A stretch of 64,000 bases of DNA from Erysipelotrichales bacterium (GTDB taxonomy: Bacteria; Bacillota_I; Bacilli_A; Erysipelotrichales; Erysipelotrichaceae). A program made the position numbers and the translations under genes. Where the stretch lies: positions 25,555 through 89,554 of the forward strand of contig CAJTJP010000010.1 in NCBI GenBank assembly GCA_910576855.1. The letters run 5' to 3'. Of this stretch, positions 33,623 through 43,448 are shown piece by piece (positions within the stretch are counted from its first letter, which is position 1; each line of letters starts with the position of its first letter). Under the pieces are notes generated by a model. It ran no database searches and was not told the DNA's origin. It was given only the letters and a program-made list of their open reading frames with translations.

Positions 33623-33685
33623 TGCATAGTCAAGCAGTCTTTTCCAGCGACGGACAATAAATTAAGCGCAAATGAAATAAAAAAC

Positions 33686-33714
33686 TTGTAATTACAGTAA
33701 TTTTATGGTAATAT
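33686..33714 (+). promoter_or_regulatory. Promoter of the rplU-prp-rpmA operon
   Basis: TTGTAA (33686-33691), 17-nt spacer, TAATAT (33709-33714) with a TG element; the leader begins just after. Confidence 0.6.
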
Positions 33715-33719
33715 ACTAC

Positions 33720-33810
33720 GTGTTGTATGTCCTTTCGGACTTACAACCGCACATAATACGGGCAGTAAGTATGAGTGATCATCTCCGTATGCGGCGAGTC
33801 TTAAGCAAAA
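33720..33810 (+). promoter_or_regulatory. L21-type ribosomal protein leader
   Basis: A hairpin GTTGTA..GTCC-TTTC-GGAC..TACAAC (33722-33747) is followed by a second pairing of CCGCAC..ACGG with CCGTATGCGG (to about 33795), then the rplU ribosome site. Position and structure fit the Firmicute L21 leader family, through which ribosomal proteins autoregulate. Confidence 0.75.
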
Positions 33811-33826
33811 GAAGGAGGTGCGACAA

Positions 33827-34138
33827 ATGTACGCAATTATCGAAACAGGCGGAAAGCAAATCCGTGTTGAAGAGGGTGCAACAATTTTTGTTGAAAAGTT
33901 GAATGCACAGGAAGGCGAAGAAGTTGTGTTTGACAAGGTTGTAGTATACGCAAACAGAACGACTCGTGTAGGTACACCTTATGTAAAGGGTGTTAAGGTA
34001 AATGCCAAGGTTGAAAAGCAGGGTAAAGGTAAGAAAATCACTATTTTCAAATACAAGGCGAAAAAAGGCAGCAGCCGTCGTAAACAAGGTCATCGTCAGC
34101 CATATACAAAACTGACTGTTACTTCTATCGAGGCTTAG
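33827..34138 (+). CDS. rplU: 50S ribosomal protein L21
   Basis: A 103-aa 23S-binding protein of the large subunit. It begins [17 protein letters not shown] and ends with [18 protein letters not shown], both typical of L21. The start at 33827 follows AAGGAGG with 8-nt spacing. First gene of rplU-prp-rpmA. Confidence 0.97.
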   Translation: MYAIIETGGKQIRVEEGATIFVEKLNAQEGEEVVFDKVVVYANRTTRVGTPYVKGVKVNAKVEKQGKGKKITIFKYKAKKGSSRRKQGHRQPYTKLTVTSIEA

Positions 34139-34144
34139 TCCGAT

Positions 34145-34459
34145 ATGATCAGGATCGACATTGAGCGCAAGCAGCAGATGATATCAAAAATAACGATATC
34201 AGGTCATGCGAATGCAGATGTCAAGGGCAAGGATTTGGTTTGTGCCGGAGTATCCTGTATCGCTATCGGTGCATTAAATGCACTGAATGAACTATATCCA
34301 AACTGTGATTTACGAATGGAGGAAGGCTTCATTCAAATCACAAATCACCTGTTGAGTGAGCATGATGTACAAGTGATGCTGGAAATGCTTCGCGTACAGC
34401 TTATTACGATGCAGGAATCTTATAAAAACTATATTCAAGTAACAGATCAGGAGGTGTGA
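34145..34459 (+). CDS. prp: Ribosomal-processing cysteine protease Prp (YsxB)
   Basis: A 104-aa protease that removes the N-terminal extension of L27, essential for large-subunit maturation in Firmicutes. The catalytic pair is visible as [19 protein letters not shown], with His21 and Cys33. It lies 6 nt after rplU and next to its substrate gene rpmA. Confidence 0.95.
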   Translation: MIRIDIERKQQMISKITISGHANADVKGKDLVCAGVSCIAIGALNALNELYPNCDLRMEEGFIQITNHLLSEHDVQVMLEMLRVQLITMQESYKNYIQVTDQEV

Positions 34460-34461
34460 TT

Positions 34462-34746
34462 ATGAAATTTGTATTAGATATTCAGTTATTCGCTTCTAAA
34501 AAGGGAGTAGGTTCTACAAAAAACGGTCGTGATTCTCATTCCAAGCGTTTGGGAGCAAAACTTGCAGATGGACAGAAATGTCATGCCGGCAGTATCATTT
34601 ATCGTCAGCGTGGGACTAAGATTCATCCGGGTACGAATGTAAAGCGCGGCGGTGATGATACCTTATTCGCAACCGTAAACGGTGTTGTGAAATATGAGCG
34701 TATGGGTAAGGACCGTAAAAAGGTTTCCGTTTATCCGACAGTGTAA
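34462..34746 (+). CDS. rpmA: 50S ribosomal protein L27 with Prp-cleaved extension
   Basis: A 94-aa protein. The N-terminus [19 protein letters not shown] carries the Firmicute extension; Prp should cut after IQLFA (Ala11), exposing SKKGVGST, whose tail reaches the peptidyl-transferase centre. The rest ([24 protein letters not shown]) is standard L27. ATG 34462 follows GGAGGTG. A terminator lies just after the stop. Confidence 0.97.
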   Translation: MKFVLDIQLFASKKGVGSTKNGRDSHSKRLGAKLADGQKCHAGSIIYRQRGTKIHPGTNVKRGGDDTLFATVNGVVKYERMGKDRKKVSVYPTV

Positions 34747-34748
34747 TA

Positions 34749-34778
34749 AAAAATCCCCGTATCGGGGATTTTATTTTT
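34749..34778 (+). terminator. Terminator after rpmA
   Basis: AAAATCCCCG (34750-34759) pairs with CGGGGATTTT (34763-34772) across TAT, followed by ATTTTT. It separates the ribosomal operon from obg, perhaps only partly. Confidence 0.92.
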
Positions 34779-34796
34779 GGAAGTGAGGTGCCAAGC

Positions 34797-36083
34797 ATGT
34801 TTATAGATCGTGTAAAGCTGCATATCAAAGCAGGAAAGGGCGGAGACGGCATTGTTGCCTTTCGCCATGAGAAATACGTTGCCTATGGCGGACCGAGCGG
34901 CGGAGACGGCGGGCGCGGCGGAAATGTGATTTTTGAAGCGGATTCTCATAAGTCTACGCTGTTGGATCTGCGTTTTCAGCGCAAGCTGAAGGCTGAGGAC
35001 GGCGGTAAAGGAAAAACAAAGAAGATGCACGGAGCGGACGGTGATGATTTTATTGTAAAGGTACCGATCGGTACCTTGGTAAAGGACAGTGAAACCGGCG
35101 CAATTTTAGCTGATTTAACTAAAAATCATCAACGGGAGATTATTGCGAAGGGTGGAAAAGGCGGTCGCGGCAACTGGCATTTTCGCACCAGCAAAAACAC
35201 AGCGCCGCAATACAGTGAGCTCGGTGAACCCGGAATTGAACGTGACATCGATGTGGAATTAAAGCTGTTGGCTGATGTCGGACTGGTCGGTTTTCCTTCC
35301 GTCGGTAAATCGACATTGTTGTCTGTCGTCAGTAAAGCGAAGCCGGAGATTGCCGATTATCATTTTACGACGATTACACCGAATTTAGGTGTCGTGCAAG
35401 TGCCTGACGGACGCAGTTTTGTGATGGCTGATCTGCCCGGATTGATTGCCGGTGCCGCACAAGGTAAGGGCTTGGGACATCAGTTTCTGCGCCATATCGA
35501 ACGCTGTCGCGTCATTATCCATGTGATCGATATGGGAGCCAATGACGGACGTGATCCGCTAAAGGATTATCAAACGATCAATGATGAATTGAAACAATAT
35601 GAATATCGTTTATTGGAGCGTCCGCAGATCGTAATTGCGAATAAGATGGATTTAGATGATGCTGCAGAAAATTTAAGCAGATTTCGCAAGGCTTATCCCG
35701 ATGTGGAAGTTTTCGAGGCAACGACGATTATCGCTGAGGGTTTAGAATCGGTGTTATATCGTGCTGCCGATCTGCTTGAGGTGACGGAGCAGTTCCCGTT
35801 ATTTCAGGATGAGGATTCAACCGCAGAGGGCGTATTGTATCAATTTAAGCCTGAGGAAGCACCGTTTACGATTCAAAAGCTTGCCGAACATGAATGGGAG
35901 GTCAGCGGACCGATCATCGAGCGTAATTTTTCCGCTTCAAAGCTTACCAATGATGAGGATATCATGCGCTTTGCCCGCAGAATGCGTAAGCTGAACGTAG
36001 ATCAGTCGCTTCGTGATGCAGGCTGTGTCAACGGTGATACCGTAGTCATCTGTAATATTGAATTTGTATTTGAGGATGAATAA
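34797..36083 (+). CDS. obg: GTPase Obg/CgtA
   Basis: A 428-aa essential GTPase in 50S assembly and stress control. It has the Gly-rich Obg fold (AGKGGDGIVAFRHEKYVAYG, GGKGGRGNWHF), the G domain (GFPSVGKST, DLPGLIAGAAQGKGLG, NKMD) and the C-terminal OCT domain (EHEWEVSGPIIERNF). The start at 34797 follows GTGAGGTG. In Bacillus spo0B lies between rpmA and obg; it is absent here, consistent with species lacking the full phosphorelay. Confidence 0.97.
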   Translation: MFIDRVKLHIKAGKGGDGIVAFRHEKYVAYGGPSGGDGGRGGNVIFEADSHKSTLLDLRFQRKLKAEDGGKGKTKKMHGADGDDFIVKVPIGTLVKDSETGAILADLTKNHQREIIAKGGKGGRGNWHFRTSKNTAPQYSELGEPGIERDIDVELKLLADVGLVGFPSVGKSTLLSVVSKAKPEIADYHFTTITPNLGVVQVPDGRSFVMADLPGLIAGAAQGKGLGHQFLRHIERCRVIIHVIDMGANDGRDPLKDYQTINDELKQYEYRLLERPQIVIANKMDLDDAAENLSRFRKAYPDVEVFEATTIIAEGLESVLYRAADLLEVTEQFPLFQDEDSTAEGVLYQFKPEEAPFTIQKLAEHEWEVSGPIIERNFSASKLTNDEDIMRFARRMRKLNVDQSLRDAGCVNGDTVVICNIEFVFEDE

Positions 36084-36111
36084 AAAGGACAGGAATTTCT
36101 TGTCTTTTTTT
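36083..36111 (+). terminator. Terminator after obg
   Basis: AAAAGGACA pairs with TGTCTTTT with one bulged G, followed by a T-run (to 36111). Confidence 0.75.
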
Positions 36112-36274
36112 ATAACAGAAAACAAAAACAATGAGATAGGATACCGTTTTATAATAAAATATATTTATCGCTGTGTCAAAAAGTGCAAAAAACTTGCTGA
36201 AAAGTGCAAATACAGCTTTTCCATAATTAGGTATACTTGTAATGTAAACGCTCACAGTACACTTTTAATGTATA

Positions 36275-36385
36275 AAATCGTATACTTTTAGAAACAGAAC
36301 AATATAGAGTTAAAAAAGTATGTTTTATGCATAAAAAAAGCAGGAATTTCCTATTTGAAATCCTGTTCCTAAAAGTATACGATTT
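36275..36385. repeat. 111-nt element with perfect 17-bp terminal inverted repeats
   Basis: AAATCGTATACTTTTAG (36275-36291) is the exact reverse complement of 36369-36385; similarity continues inward for ~8 more bases with a few mismatches (AACAGA versus AACAGG). The right part also forms a CAGGA..TCCTG hairpin. The layout is that of a small non-autonomous element or a large regulatory hairpin upstream of the surface protein gene. The rest of 36112-36536 is AT-rich and has no gene. Confidence 0.7.
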
Positions 36386-36536
36386 GATATATTCGACTTG
36401 TTATATTGATCAGAGTGTATGAAAGGGGTATGGATATTATGGTTTGAAATAAATAAGAAAGAATGTACAATCACAAGATAATGTAAAGAAATATCATCAG
36501 ATATTTCAAAAAACTGGAAAGGAAAGGAAAGGGCAT

Positions 36537-39500
36537 ATGAGAAATAAACTGAAAAAACTGTGTTTATCTTTATTCGCTGCTGCCTTGGCGCTGACCTCAT
36601 TGGTTACAAGCGGAATTACTATTGCAGCAAGCGGCAGTGAAGATATGATATCAATTAATGCAAAGCTTGATGCAGGTGGTGAAAATGAGAATAATAAATT
36701 TTATTACTACCCTAGTGAAAAATGGAAAGCCGGTCCAACAGCAAACGAGTATTTCACAACTGTAGATACTACTCAGCCGGCTAATAATGATGTATATTAT
36801 ACGATTAAATTCGAGGGAACAGGAATTGAGGTGTACGGCTTTAAAGCACCTTCTCATGCTATCATCGAATTTTCTATTGACGGCGGAGATGTTAAGACAG
36901 TGGATACTTATGCTGCGAGCAGACCGGCGTCCGCTTTAAAACTGGTTGAATATAAGAATTTGGAGAATAAAGAGCATACATTGAAATGTAAAGCAACCGG
37001 TACAAAGAACGCCAATGCCAGCGGTGCTAATATCCAAGTAACCAGAGCGGATATTTTTAAACCAAAAGCAACAGCTTCTAGTGTAACATTTAAAAACAGA
37101 AGCGCAGAGATTTATGTAGGTCAAGAATATCAGATCGAATATGATACTGAACCTGTGGGGGCAGCTTTACCTGAAGATTTTGTATTTGCGACAGAGGATG
37201 AATCAATTTTGACTGTAGATGAGACAGGTAAGGTAACTGCAAAGGGAAGCGGCACGGCTATGGTCAGCGGTGACTGTCAAAGCCTAGGTATCTATAACAG
37301 TATGACAATTACCGTAAAGGAAAAAGATAAATTACATGTTACTGTTGTAGATTCCAATGATCAGTTTCAACAAAAAGCTTATGATTCGTTACTGAAAGTA
37401 AATGAGACAACGGATACTTTATGGAGCTGGAAAAACGACAAGGCGATTTCGGAAATTGCGATTCTGAGCGGTTCAGAAGATTTAAATAATGTCAGAGTCG
37501 AAATCGGCCAATTTGAAAATGAAAAAGGTACGGTTCTTGATTCTGATGCAATACAAGCTACCTTTATCACAGAAGCGCTGGGCTTTATCGGTAATGCAGG
37601 CTGGTATTCCATTAATCCGAATGCGATCATGCCAACAGGTCCTAAAGAATACTATTTTGATATTATTGATACAAGCGAGCCTTTAGCGCAATTAGGTAAA
37701 GACAGAGTTCAGTTGGTATGGCTTGATTTCAAGGCCGGTAAAGATACACAGCCGGGAACTTATACGGGACAGATTACTGTTACGGCTGACGGATTGACAG
37801 AGGGTAAGACAATCGATTATACGTTTGAGGTTATTGATCTTACATTTGATGATACTGAAGATTATACATTCAGACCTAATTATTGGACATATCCTTTCAG
37901 TAGCGCAGAGTATTATGATGTTGAACCGTTCTCAGCGGAGCATATTGATATATTGAGAACACACCTATTACAATATAAGGAATATGGCGGTGTAACCTTA
38001 ACCGCATCATTAGTAGAAGAAGCATGGGGCGGACAGACTTACGGTGAAATCGATCCTGCAAACGGTGATGATATTCGTTGCCCTTCATTAATTAAATGGA
38101 CGAAAAAGGCTGATGGCACATGGTCATTTGATTATGATTACTTCGATAAATTTGTGGAAGTAGCTGAATCAATCGGTATCGGCGATGATATTGTTTTATA
38201 CAGTATGATTCCATGGAACGATCGAATCATTTATTATGATGAAGCTTCAGGCACAGTGAAAAAAGATACTGTCAGCATTTCCAATAAAACCAACTATGCT
38301 TCTTATTGGAGACCTTTCTTAGTCGACTTCACGGCGCATCTTGATGCAAAGGATTGGTTTGATAAGGTTTCCATCGGCTTCGACGAAAGAGCGATGATGA
38401 AAAATGTATTTGATCTTATTGATGAAGTGAAAAATAAAGATGGCAAGTCATTTAAGAAAAAAGGCGCGTATAACCATATATTCAATGGTGACGGTGTACC
38501 GCCCAGAATGGAAGACCTTTCTTATAACTTAAATTTATTAAGAAACAATATTGCGGACTTCAAACCGTTCTTGGCAGATCGTAAAGCAAAAGGCTTAAGT
38601 ACTACTTTCTACACCGGAACAGATGTTTTCCCGAATTCATTCTTACGTTCTCTGCCGGCAGAGAGTTACTGGACAATGATGTTCTCCGGTTCTTTAGGCG
38701 TTGATGGATTCTTAGATTGGGCATATGATGCTTGGGTGGAAGATCCGTTAGTAGATACAACGCATTATTCCTTCCAGCCGGGCGATTGTTTCATGGTGTA
38801 TCCATCACCGAAGAATGCTGAAAAAAAGGTGTCGAAAGCTTCCATCAGAAGTGAAAAATACGGTGAGGGAATTCGTGATATTAATAAATTATATCGCATG
38901 CAGAAAGCATATCCTGAATTAGCTCAAGATATTGAACAATTATTCTCGACTGTAAAATCTAATTATGCTTTTGACTTGGTGAACAATCAGCCAGGATGGG
39001 CATATGCCGGTGGAAAACCTGCTCGCTGGATTACCGAAGCAGGCAGACAGCAAATATTAGTAGATGTTTCCGACTTCAAAGATCAGCTTTATACGATAAG
39101 CAAGAAATATGAAGAATTGTCGGCACCTGATGAAGTATTAGTAGACAGCATTGAATTCGCAGATGACGAGATCATTTTAGAAAAAGACGAAAGCAAAGAG
39201 ATTAAAGTAACAATCAATCCGGAAGATGCGACTAATAAAGAATTAGTTTGGGAAAGCGGTGACACAGATATTGTTGAAGTAGTAAACGGTATCGTTACAG
39301 CGAAAAAATCAGGTTCGACAGTTATTACTGTGACAAGTGCGGATAAAAACGCAACCGCGCAGATCAATGTAACAGTGAAAGCTGACTTCACTGCATTAAA
39401 TGAAGCGATTAAAAATGCAGCTGACATCGATTCTTCAAAATATACAGATGAGAGTCTGAAGAATTTGAATAAAATTTTGGCTGCTGCAAATGCAATAGCG

Positions 39501-40301
39501 GCAAATGAAAAGGCTACACAGGATGAAGTGGATCAAGCAACAGCTGCTGTGAATAAGGCGATTGCTGACTTACAAGAAAAGGATGACGGTAATGAGCCGG
39601 ACAACCCTGATAAACCGGACAAGCCGGATACTCCTGATCAACCGGACAAACCGGATACCCCGAATAAACCTGACAAACCGGATACTCCGGACAATCCTGA
39701 CAAACCGGATACCCCGAATCAACCTGATAAGCCTAATAATCCAAGCAATCCAAGTAATCCGATCGGACCGAACAAACCGATTCAGCCGGGTTATGTAAAT
39801 CAGCTTAACAGTGCTGATAACAAAGTCAGCATCATCGGAAAATTCCCGGATGATATTGAATTAATCGTTGAGGATTTACCGACGGATGCTAAGGAAAACA
39901 CAATCGCATCTATCGTGAATAAGGAAGTAGTTGCGAAGTATACATTTGAAAAGATCTTCGATATTTATATGTTGCGTAACGGTGAAACTTATACTCCTAA
40001 AGGTAACTTCTCAGTTAAAATCAAATTAGATGATGATTTAGCAGCTAAGCGTTATTTAGGTATTGCGTATATCGCCGATAACGGAACGGTTACTATGGTT
40101 CCTTCTAAAGTACAAAACGGTTATATCACATTTACGACGAACCACAATTCCTATTATGCAATCGTATCGAGTGATGCACCGATTGTAGATACGGCAACTA
40201 CATCTCCTATTATTGAGATTAACGGCTTTTCCTTCATATTGATAGGAATGATGCTTGCTTTCATGATAAAGAAATCAGAAGGCGTGATAAAAAAAGAATA
40301 G
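36537..40301 (+). CDS. Large surface-anchored GH123/DUF4091-like protein with Big_2 and FIVAR modules
   Basis: A 1254-aa secreted protein. Order: signal peptide (1-31), beta-sandwich (about 40-170), Big_2 (about 178-262), linker sandwich (about 265-420), a catalytic-like DUF4091/GH123 domain (about 425-800) with the candidate acid pair Asp616-Glu617 in VSIGFDERAMM, second Big_2 (about 863-945), FIVAR (about 948-1018), a Pro-Asp-Lys repeat linker (about 1019-1083), a C-terminal domain and a membrane helix (about 1222-1243) with Lys tail. There is no LPxTG. GH123 enzymes remove N-acetylgalactosamine, so a glycan-degrading role in the gut is inferred. ATG 36537 follows AGGAAAGG. Confidence 0.8.
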   Translation: MRNKLKKLCLSLFAAALALTSLVTSGITIAASGSEDMISINAKLDAGGENENNKFYYYPSEKWKAGPTANEYFTTVDTTQPANNDVYYTIKFEGTGIEVYGFKAPSHAIIEFSIDGGDVKTVDTYAASRPASALKLVEYKNLENKEHTLKCKATGTKNANASGANIQVTRADIFKPKATASSVTFKNRSAEIYVGQEYQIEYDTEPVGAALPEDFVFATEDESILTVDETGKVTAKGSGTAMVSGDCQSLGIYNSMTITVKEKDKLHVTVVDSNDQFQQKAYDSLLKVNETTDTLWSWKNDKAISEIAILSGSEDLNNVRVEIGQFENEKGTVLDSDAIQATFITEALGFIGNAGWYSINPNAIMPTGPKEYYFDIIDTSEPLAQLGKDRVQLVWLDFKAGKDTQPGTYTGQITVTADGLTEGKTIDYTFEVIDLTFDDTEDYTFRPNYWTYPFSSAEYYDVEPFSAEHIDILRTHLLQYKEYGGVTLTASLVEEAWGGQTYGEIDPANGDDIRCPSLIKWTKKADGTWSFDYDYFDKFVEVAESIGIGDDIVLYSMIPWNDRIIYYDEASGTVKKDTVSISNKTNYASYWRPFLVDFTAHLDAKDWFDKVSIGFDERAMMKNVFDLIDEVKNKDGKSFKKKGAYNHIFNGDGVPPRMEDLSYNLNLLRNNIADFKPFLADRKAKGLSTTFYTGTDVFPNSFLRSLPAESYWTMMFSGSLGVDGFLDWAYDAWVEDPLVDTTHYSFQPGDCFMVYPSPKNAEKKVSKASIRSEKYGEGIRDINKLYRMQKAYPELAQDIEQLFSTVKSNYAFDLVNNQPGWAYAGGKPARWITEAGRQQILVDVSDFKDQLYTISKKYEELSAPDEVLVDSIEFADDEIILEKDESKEIKVTINPEDATNKELVWESGDTDIVEVVNGIVTAKKSGSTVITVTSADKNATAQINVTVKADFTALNEAIKNAADIDSSKYTDESLKNLNKILAAANAIAANEKATQDEVDQATAAVNKAIADLQEKDDGNEPDNPDKPDKPDTPDQPDKPDTPNKPDKPDTPDNPDKPDTPNQPDKPNNPSNPSNPIGPNKPIQPGYVNQLNSADNKVSIIGKFPDDIELIVEDLPTDAKENTIASIVNKEVVAKYTFEKIFDIYMLRNGETYTPKGNFSVKIKLDDDLAAKRYLGIAYIADNGTVTMVPSKVQNGYITFTTNHNSYYAIVSSDAPIVDTATTSPIIEINGFSFILIGMMLAFMIKKSEGVIKKE

Positions 40302-40333
40302 GAACAATAAATGCTGAAATAAAGCTAAATAAT

Positions 40334-40366
40334 AGACAGAGAGCTTAAAATTCTCTGTCTTTTTCT
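40334..40366 (+). terminator. Terminator after the GH123-like gene
   Basis: AGACAGAGA (40334-40342) pairs perfectly with TCTCTGTCT (40352-40360), then TTTTC. Confidence 0.9.
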
Positions 40367-40437
40367 AATATTGAATAGTCAATGATAAAAAGAAACATAA
40401 AACAATGTATTACAGAAATAGACAAGAAGCATAAACA

Positions 40438-40466
40438 GTGACATTTTATTTAAAATTATTTATACT
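40438..40466 (+). promoter_or_regulatory. SigA promoter of exoA
   Basis: GTGACA (40438-40443), 17-nt spacer, TATACT (40461-40466), about 70 nt before the gene. Confidence 0.7.
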
Positions 40467-40535
40467 ATAGCCGTAACTTATGAAATGTTAAGGTTATGAT
40501 AGCTGCAGCGATAATAACATAAAGGAGGAATTGAT

Positions 40536-41291
40536 ATGAAGCTTGTATCGTGGAATGTAAACGGAATTCGCGCTTGTGTACAGAAGGGCTTTTACGACTT
40601 CTTTCAACAAGTGAATGCCGATATCTTTTGTATCCAGGAAACAAAAATGCAGCCGAATCAACTGGAAATAAACAGTGATGGCTATTATCAATATATGAAC
40701 AGTGCGGTGAAAAAGGGCTACAGCGGTGTTATGGTTTTTGTGAAACAAAAGCCGTTATCAGTCATCTATGGTATGGGGATTGAAAAGCATGATCAAGAGG
40801 GTCGATTGATTACTTTGGAATATGAAGGCTTTTATTTCGTCGGTTGTTATACACCGAATTCCAAGGACGAATTGGCACGTTTGCCGTATCGCATGGAATG
40901 GGAGGACGATTTTCGTGCTTATTTAAAGAAATTGGATGTAAGAAAGCCGGTTATCTTATGCGGCGATTTAAACGTTGCGCATCAGGAAATCGACTTGAAA
41001 AATCCAAAAACAAATCGCAAAAGTGCCGGCTTCAGTGACGAGGAGCGCGCAAAGCTTACGGAATTGCTTGACAGCGGCTTCATTGATACATTTCGTTATT
41101 TGAACCCTGATAGAATCGCTTATTCTTGGTGGAGCTATCGTTTTAATGCCCGAGCACGCAATGCCGGATGGCGTATTGATTATTTTATCGTTTCTAAGCG
41201 CTTATGCGATATGTTGAAGCAGGCTGATATTCATACGGATATAACAGGCAGCGATCATTGTCCCGTATCACTTGAAATAAGTCTACCTTAA
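40536..41291 (+). CDS. exoA: Exodeoxyribonuclease III / AP endonuclease
   Basis: A 251-aa EEP-fold nuclease in base excision repair, cutting at abasic sites and degrading from 3' ends. Catalytic elements: SWNVNGIRACVQKGF, IQETKMQPNQ (metal Glu), GCYTPNSKDEL, CGDLNVAHQEIDLKNPK (Asp/Asn), WRIDYFIVSKRL and the final SDHCPVSLEI (Asp-His). The start at 40536 follows AAAGGAGG. Confidence 0.96.
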   Translation: MKLVSWNVNGIRACVQKGFYDFFQQVNADIFCIQETKMQPNQLEINSDGYYQYMNSAVKKGYSGVMVFVKQKPLSVIYGMGIEKHDQEGRLITLEYEGFYFVGCYTPNSKDELARLPYRMEWEDDFRAYLKKLDVRKPVILCGDLNVAHQEIDLKNPKTNRKSAGFSDEERAKLTELLDSGFIDTFRYLNPDRIAYSWWSYRFNARARNAGWRIDYFIVSKRLCDMLKQADIHTDITGSDHCPVSLEISLP

Positions 41292-41303
41292 CGATTCCAG
41301 TTA

Positions 41304-41312
41304 TGATATAAT
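41304..41312 (+). promoter_or_regulatory. Extended -10 promoter of ruvAB
   Basis: TGATATAAT, TATAAT at 41307-41312. The leader that follows (41330-41390) contains an imperfect long hairpin, AGATAA...TTTCTAT with ATAGAAA...TTATCT. Confidence 0.5.
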
Positions 41313-41436
41313 ATTATGGATTGAAAAAAGATAAGCTTATTTCTATCGTTACTATGCTGCTAAGTATAGAAACGAATTATTTATCTATGAAAGCATATCT
41401 TTAATGATATTTTAATAACTGAGTTGGTGGTGAATT

Positions 41437-42018
41437 ATGATAGCGTTTGTGAAGGGAATTGTATGCAGCTGCGGCAAAGACTGCATCGTCGTTGAAAATC
41501 ATGGAATCGGATATCGAATTTATGTAGCGAATCCGCTGAAATTTCAAAGCGGAAATGAAACTACGGTCTATACGTATCAGTATGTGCGTGAGGACGCTAT
41601 TATGCTGTATGGCTTTTCGACTGTAGAAGGGCATGACCTTTTTCTGCGCTTGATTTCAGTGAAGGGAGTAGGACCACGTACTGCGCTCGGCATGCTTGCG
41701 GTATGCGATGCACAGGATATGATTGCGGCAATTGAACAGAATGATGTGAAATTTATGAAAAGCTTACCGGGGATCGGTGCGAAAACGGCCGGTCAGATCA
41801 TTTTGGATCTGAAGGGCAAGCTTGTCGAAACGGAAAATGAAGCAGATGAGGAAGGTAATCCGACAATCAAGGAAGCGTTAGAGGCTTTGCGCTCGCTCGG
41901 TTATAAGGCAGGGGAGCTGCAGGGAATTGCCAAGGAGCTTTCTTTGTGCGAGCTTGATAATACCGAGGCGTATATACGACATGCGCTGGGAATTTTGGCG
42001 AAACGGAAAGGGGTATAG
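41437..42018 (+). CDS. ruvA: Holliday junction helicase subunit RuvA
   Basis: A 193-aa tetrameric protein that binds four-way junctions and recruits RuvB. The N-terminal OB fold ([32 protein letters not shown]), two helix-hairpin-helix motifs ([35 protein letters not shown]) and the C-terminal RuvB-binding helical domain ([17 protein letters not shown]) are present. ruvB starts 2 nt later. Confidence 0.97.
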   Translation: MIAFVKGIVCSCGKDCIVVENHGIGYRIYVANPLKFQSGNETTVYTYQYVREDAIMLYGFSTVEGHDLFLRLISVKGVGPRTALGMLAVCDAQDMIAAIEQNDVKFMKSLPGIGAKTAGQIILDLKGKLVETENEADEEGNPTIKEALEALRSLGYKAGELQGIAKELSLCELDNTEAYIRHALGILAKRKGV

Positions 42019-42020
42019 GC

Positions 42021-43034
42021 ATGGAGGAGCGAATGCTGAGCAGTGAAGCAATCACTGCAGATGAGGATGCCGGCTTACGCCCGCAGACCTTAAAGGAATA
42101 TATCGGGCAGCAGCAGCTGAAGGAAAATCTTGCTGTTTTCATCGAAGCGGCAAAGCAGCGTCATGAGGCGCTCGATCATGTGCTGTTATACGGGCCTCCG
42201 GGACTCGGAAAAACAACGCTTTCCTATATTCTTGCCAATGAAATGGGCGGAAATATAAAAACAGCCAGTGGGCCTTCAATTGAAAAGGGCGGTGATTTGG
42301 CTGCGATTCTTTCGACCTTAGAGGCCGGAGATGTGCTTTTTATCGATGAAATTCATCGACTTTCAAAGCAAGTGGAGGAAATCCTTTATCCCGCGATGGA
42401 GGATTATTGTTTAGATATCGTCGTAGGCAAGGAAGCAAGTGTGAGATCGATTCGCTTGGATCTGCCGCCTTTTACCTTGGTTGGCGCTACAACGCGTGCC
42501 GGTGATCTGACAGCGCCGTTGCGCGATCGTTTCGGGATCATTTCGCAATTAGAATTTTATACGCTTGAGGAGCTCAGTCGCATCGTAAGCCGTACCGCGA
42601 AGGTCATGGATACGGAAATTGCATCAGATGCTGTAACGGAAATTGCGCTGCGCTCTCGCGGTACGCCGCGAATCGCAAATCGCTTGTTTCGGCGAGTTCG
42701 TGATTTTGCGCAGGTCATCAACGGCGGGGTCATCTCTAAGGAAATTGCCGATATGGCACTGAATAAGCTGAAGGTCGATCAGCTCGGACTTGATCATGTC
42801 GATCATAAATATCTGAAGGGAATCATTGAGCGCTTTAAGGGCGGACCGGTGGGCTTAGAGGCCTTGGCCAGCAGCATCGGTGAGGAAACAATGACCCTTG
42901 AGGATGTTTATGAGCCGTATTTGCTGCAGATCGGCTTTATCAACCGCACACCGCGCGGCCGTATCGTAACCGAAAAGGCTTATCGCCATCTCGGCTATTC
43001 TTATCAGGATACGCTTTTTACCCCTCAGGATTAG
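42021..43034 (+). CDS. ruvB: Holliday junction helicase motor RuvB
   Basis: A 337-aa AAA+ motor driving branch migration. It begins [20 protein letters not shown], has Walker [10 protein letters not shown], Walker [11 protein letters not shown], sensor 1 [19 protein letters not shown], the arginine finger in that stretch, and the winged-helix C-terminus with [13 protein letters not shown]. It follows ruvA by 2 nt. The stop overlaps the convergent membrane protein gene by 4 nt. Confidence 0.97.
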   Translation: MEERMLSSEAITADEDAGLRPQTLKEYIGQQQLKENLAVFIEAAKQRHEALDHVLLYGPPGLGKTTLSYILANEMGGNIKTASGPSIEKGGDLAAILSTLEAGDVLFIDEIHRLSKQVEEILYPAMEDYCLDIVVGKEASVRSIRLDLPPFTLVGATTRAGDLTAPLRDRFGIISQLEFYTLEELSRIVSRTAKVMDTEIASDAVTEIALRSRGTPRIANRLFRRVRDFAQVINGGVISKEIADMALNKLKVDQLGLDHVDHKYLKGIIERFKGGPVGLEALASSIGEETMTLEDVYEPYLLQIGFINRTPRGRIVTEKAYRHLGYSYQDTLFTPQD

Positions 43035-43387
43035 GCCTCTTTGCGCTTCAGCGCAACAAATAGTGTTCCAAGCGCATAAGCAAGCAGCTTAGACGCAAAT
43101 TCAACGATGTTCATCAGCGTATAGCTGTCCATACAGAATAAACCGATGATTAAAAATACGGATAAAACGATCAAAGCGTGTAACAGCGCTTTTTTCTTTA
43201 CTTCAACCCCAAGCAATATACCCGCAAAGCCATAAGCAAGCGCTCCGAAAATCCAGTTTAAGGTATGAAAGGCTGTCTGTGATAATATATGAAAATAGTA
43301 TAAAGCGGCTAAAACAAGCGAAAATAATATCGTACATGCACATAAGGCTGCCGCTGATTTCAATACGGCAAGCAGCTTATCTTTCAT
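43031..43387 (-). CDS. TIGR04086-family (YrzE-like) membrane protein
   Basis: A 118-aa protein with four membrane helices (about 10-30, 43-60, 67-85, 93-111) and a Lys-rich end. Size, topology and position next to ruvB, a DUF421 gene and spoVB match YrzE of Bacillus (TIGR04086). Function unknown. Unlike Bacillus, it is on the opposite strand from ruvB and overlaps its stop. queA, tgt and yajC, which lie between in Bacillus, are missing here. Confidence 0.75.
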   Translation of the reverse strand: MKDKLLAVLKSAAALCACTILFSLVLAALYYFHILSQTAFHTLNWIFGALAYGFAGILLGVEVKKKALLHALIVLSVFLIIGLFCMDSYTLMNIVEFASKLLAYALGTLFVALKRKEA

Positions 43388-43448
43388 AAAATCACCTCGC
43401 TTCAGTGTATGTGAAGGAGTGATATTCTAGTACAAGGAGGAAATAAAA

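Noticed and set aside
39590..39770. Repeated units resembling a short repeat array
   Set aside because: They encode the Pro-Asp-Lys linker in frame; units are not CRISPR-like and have no spacers.
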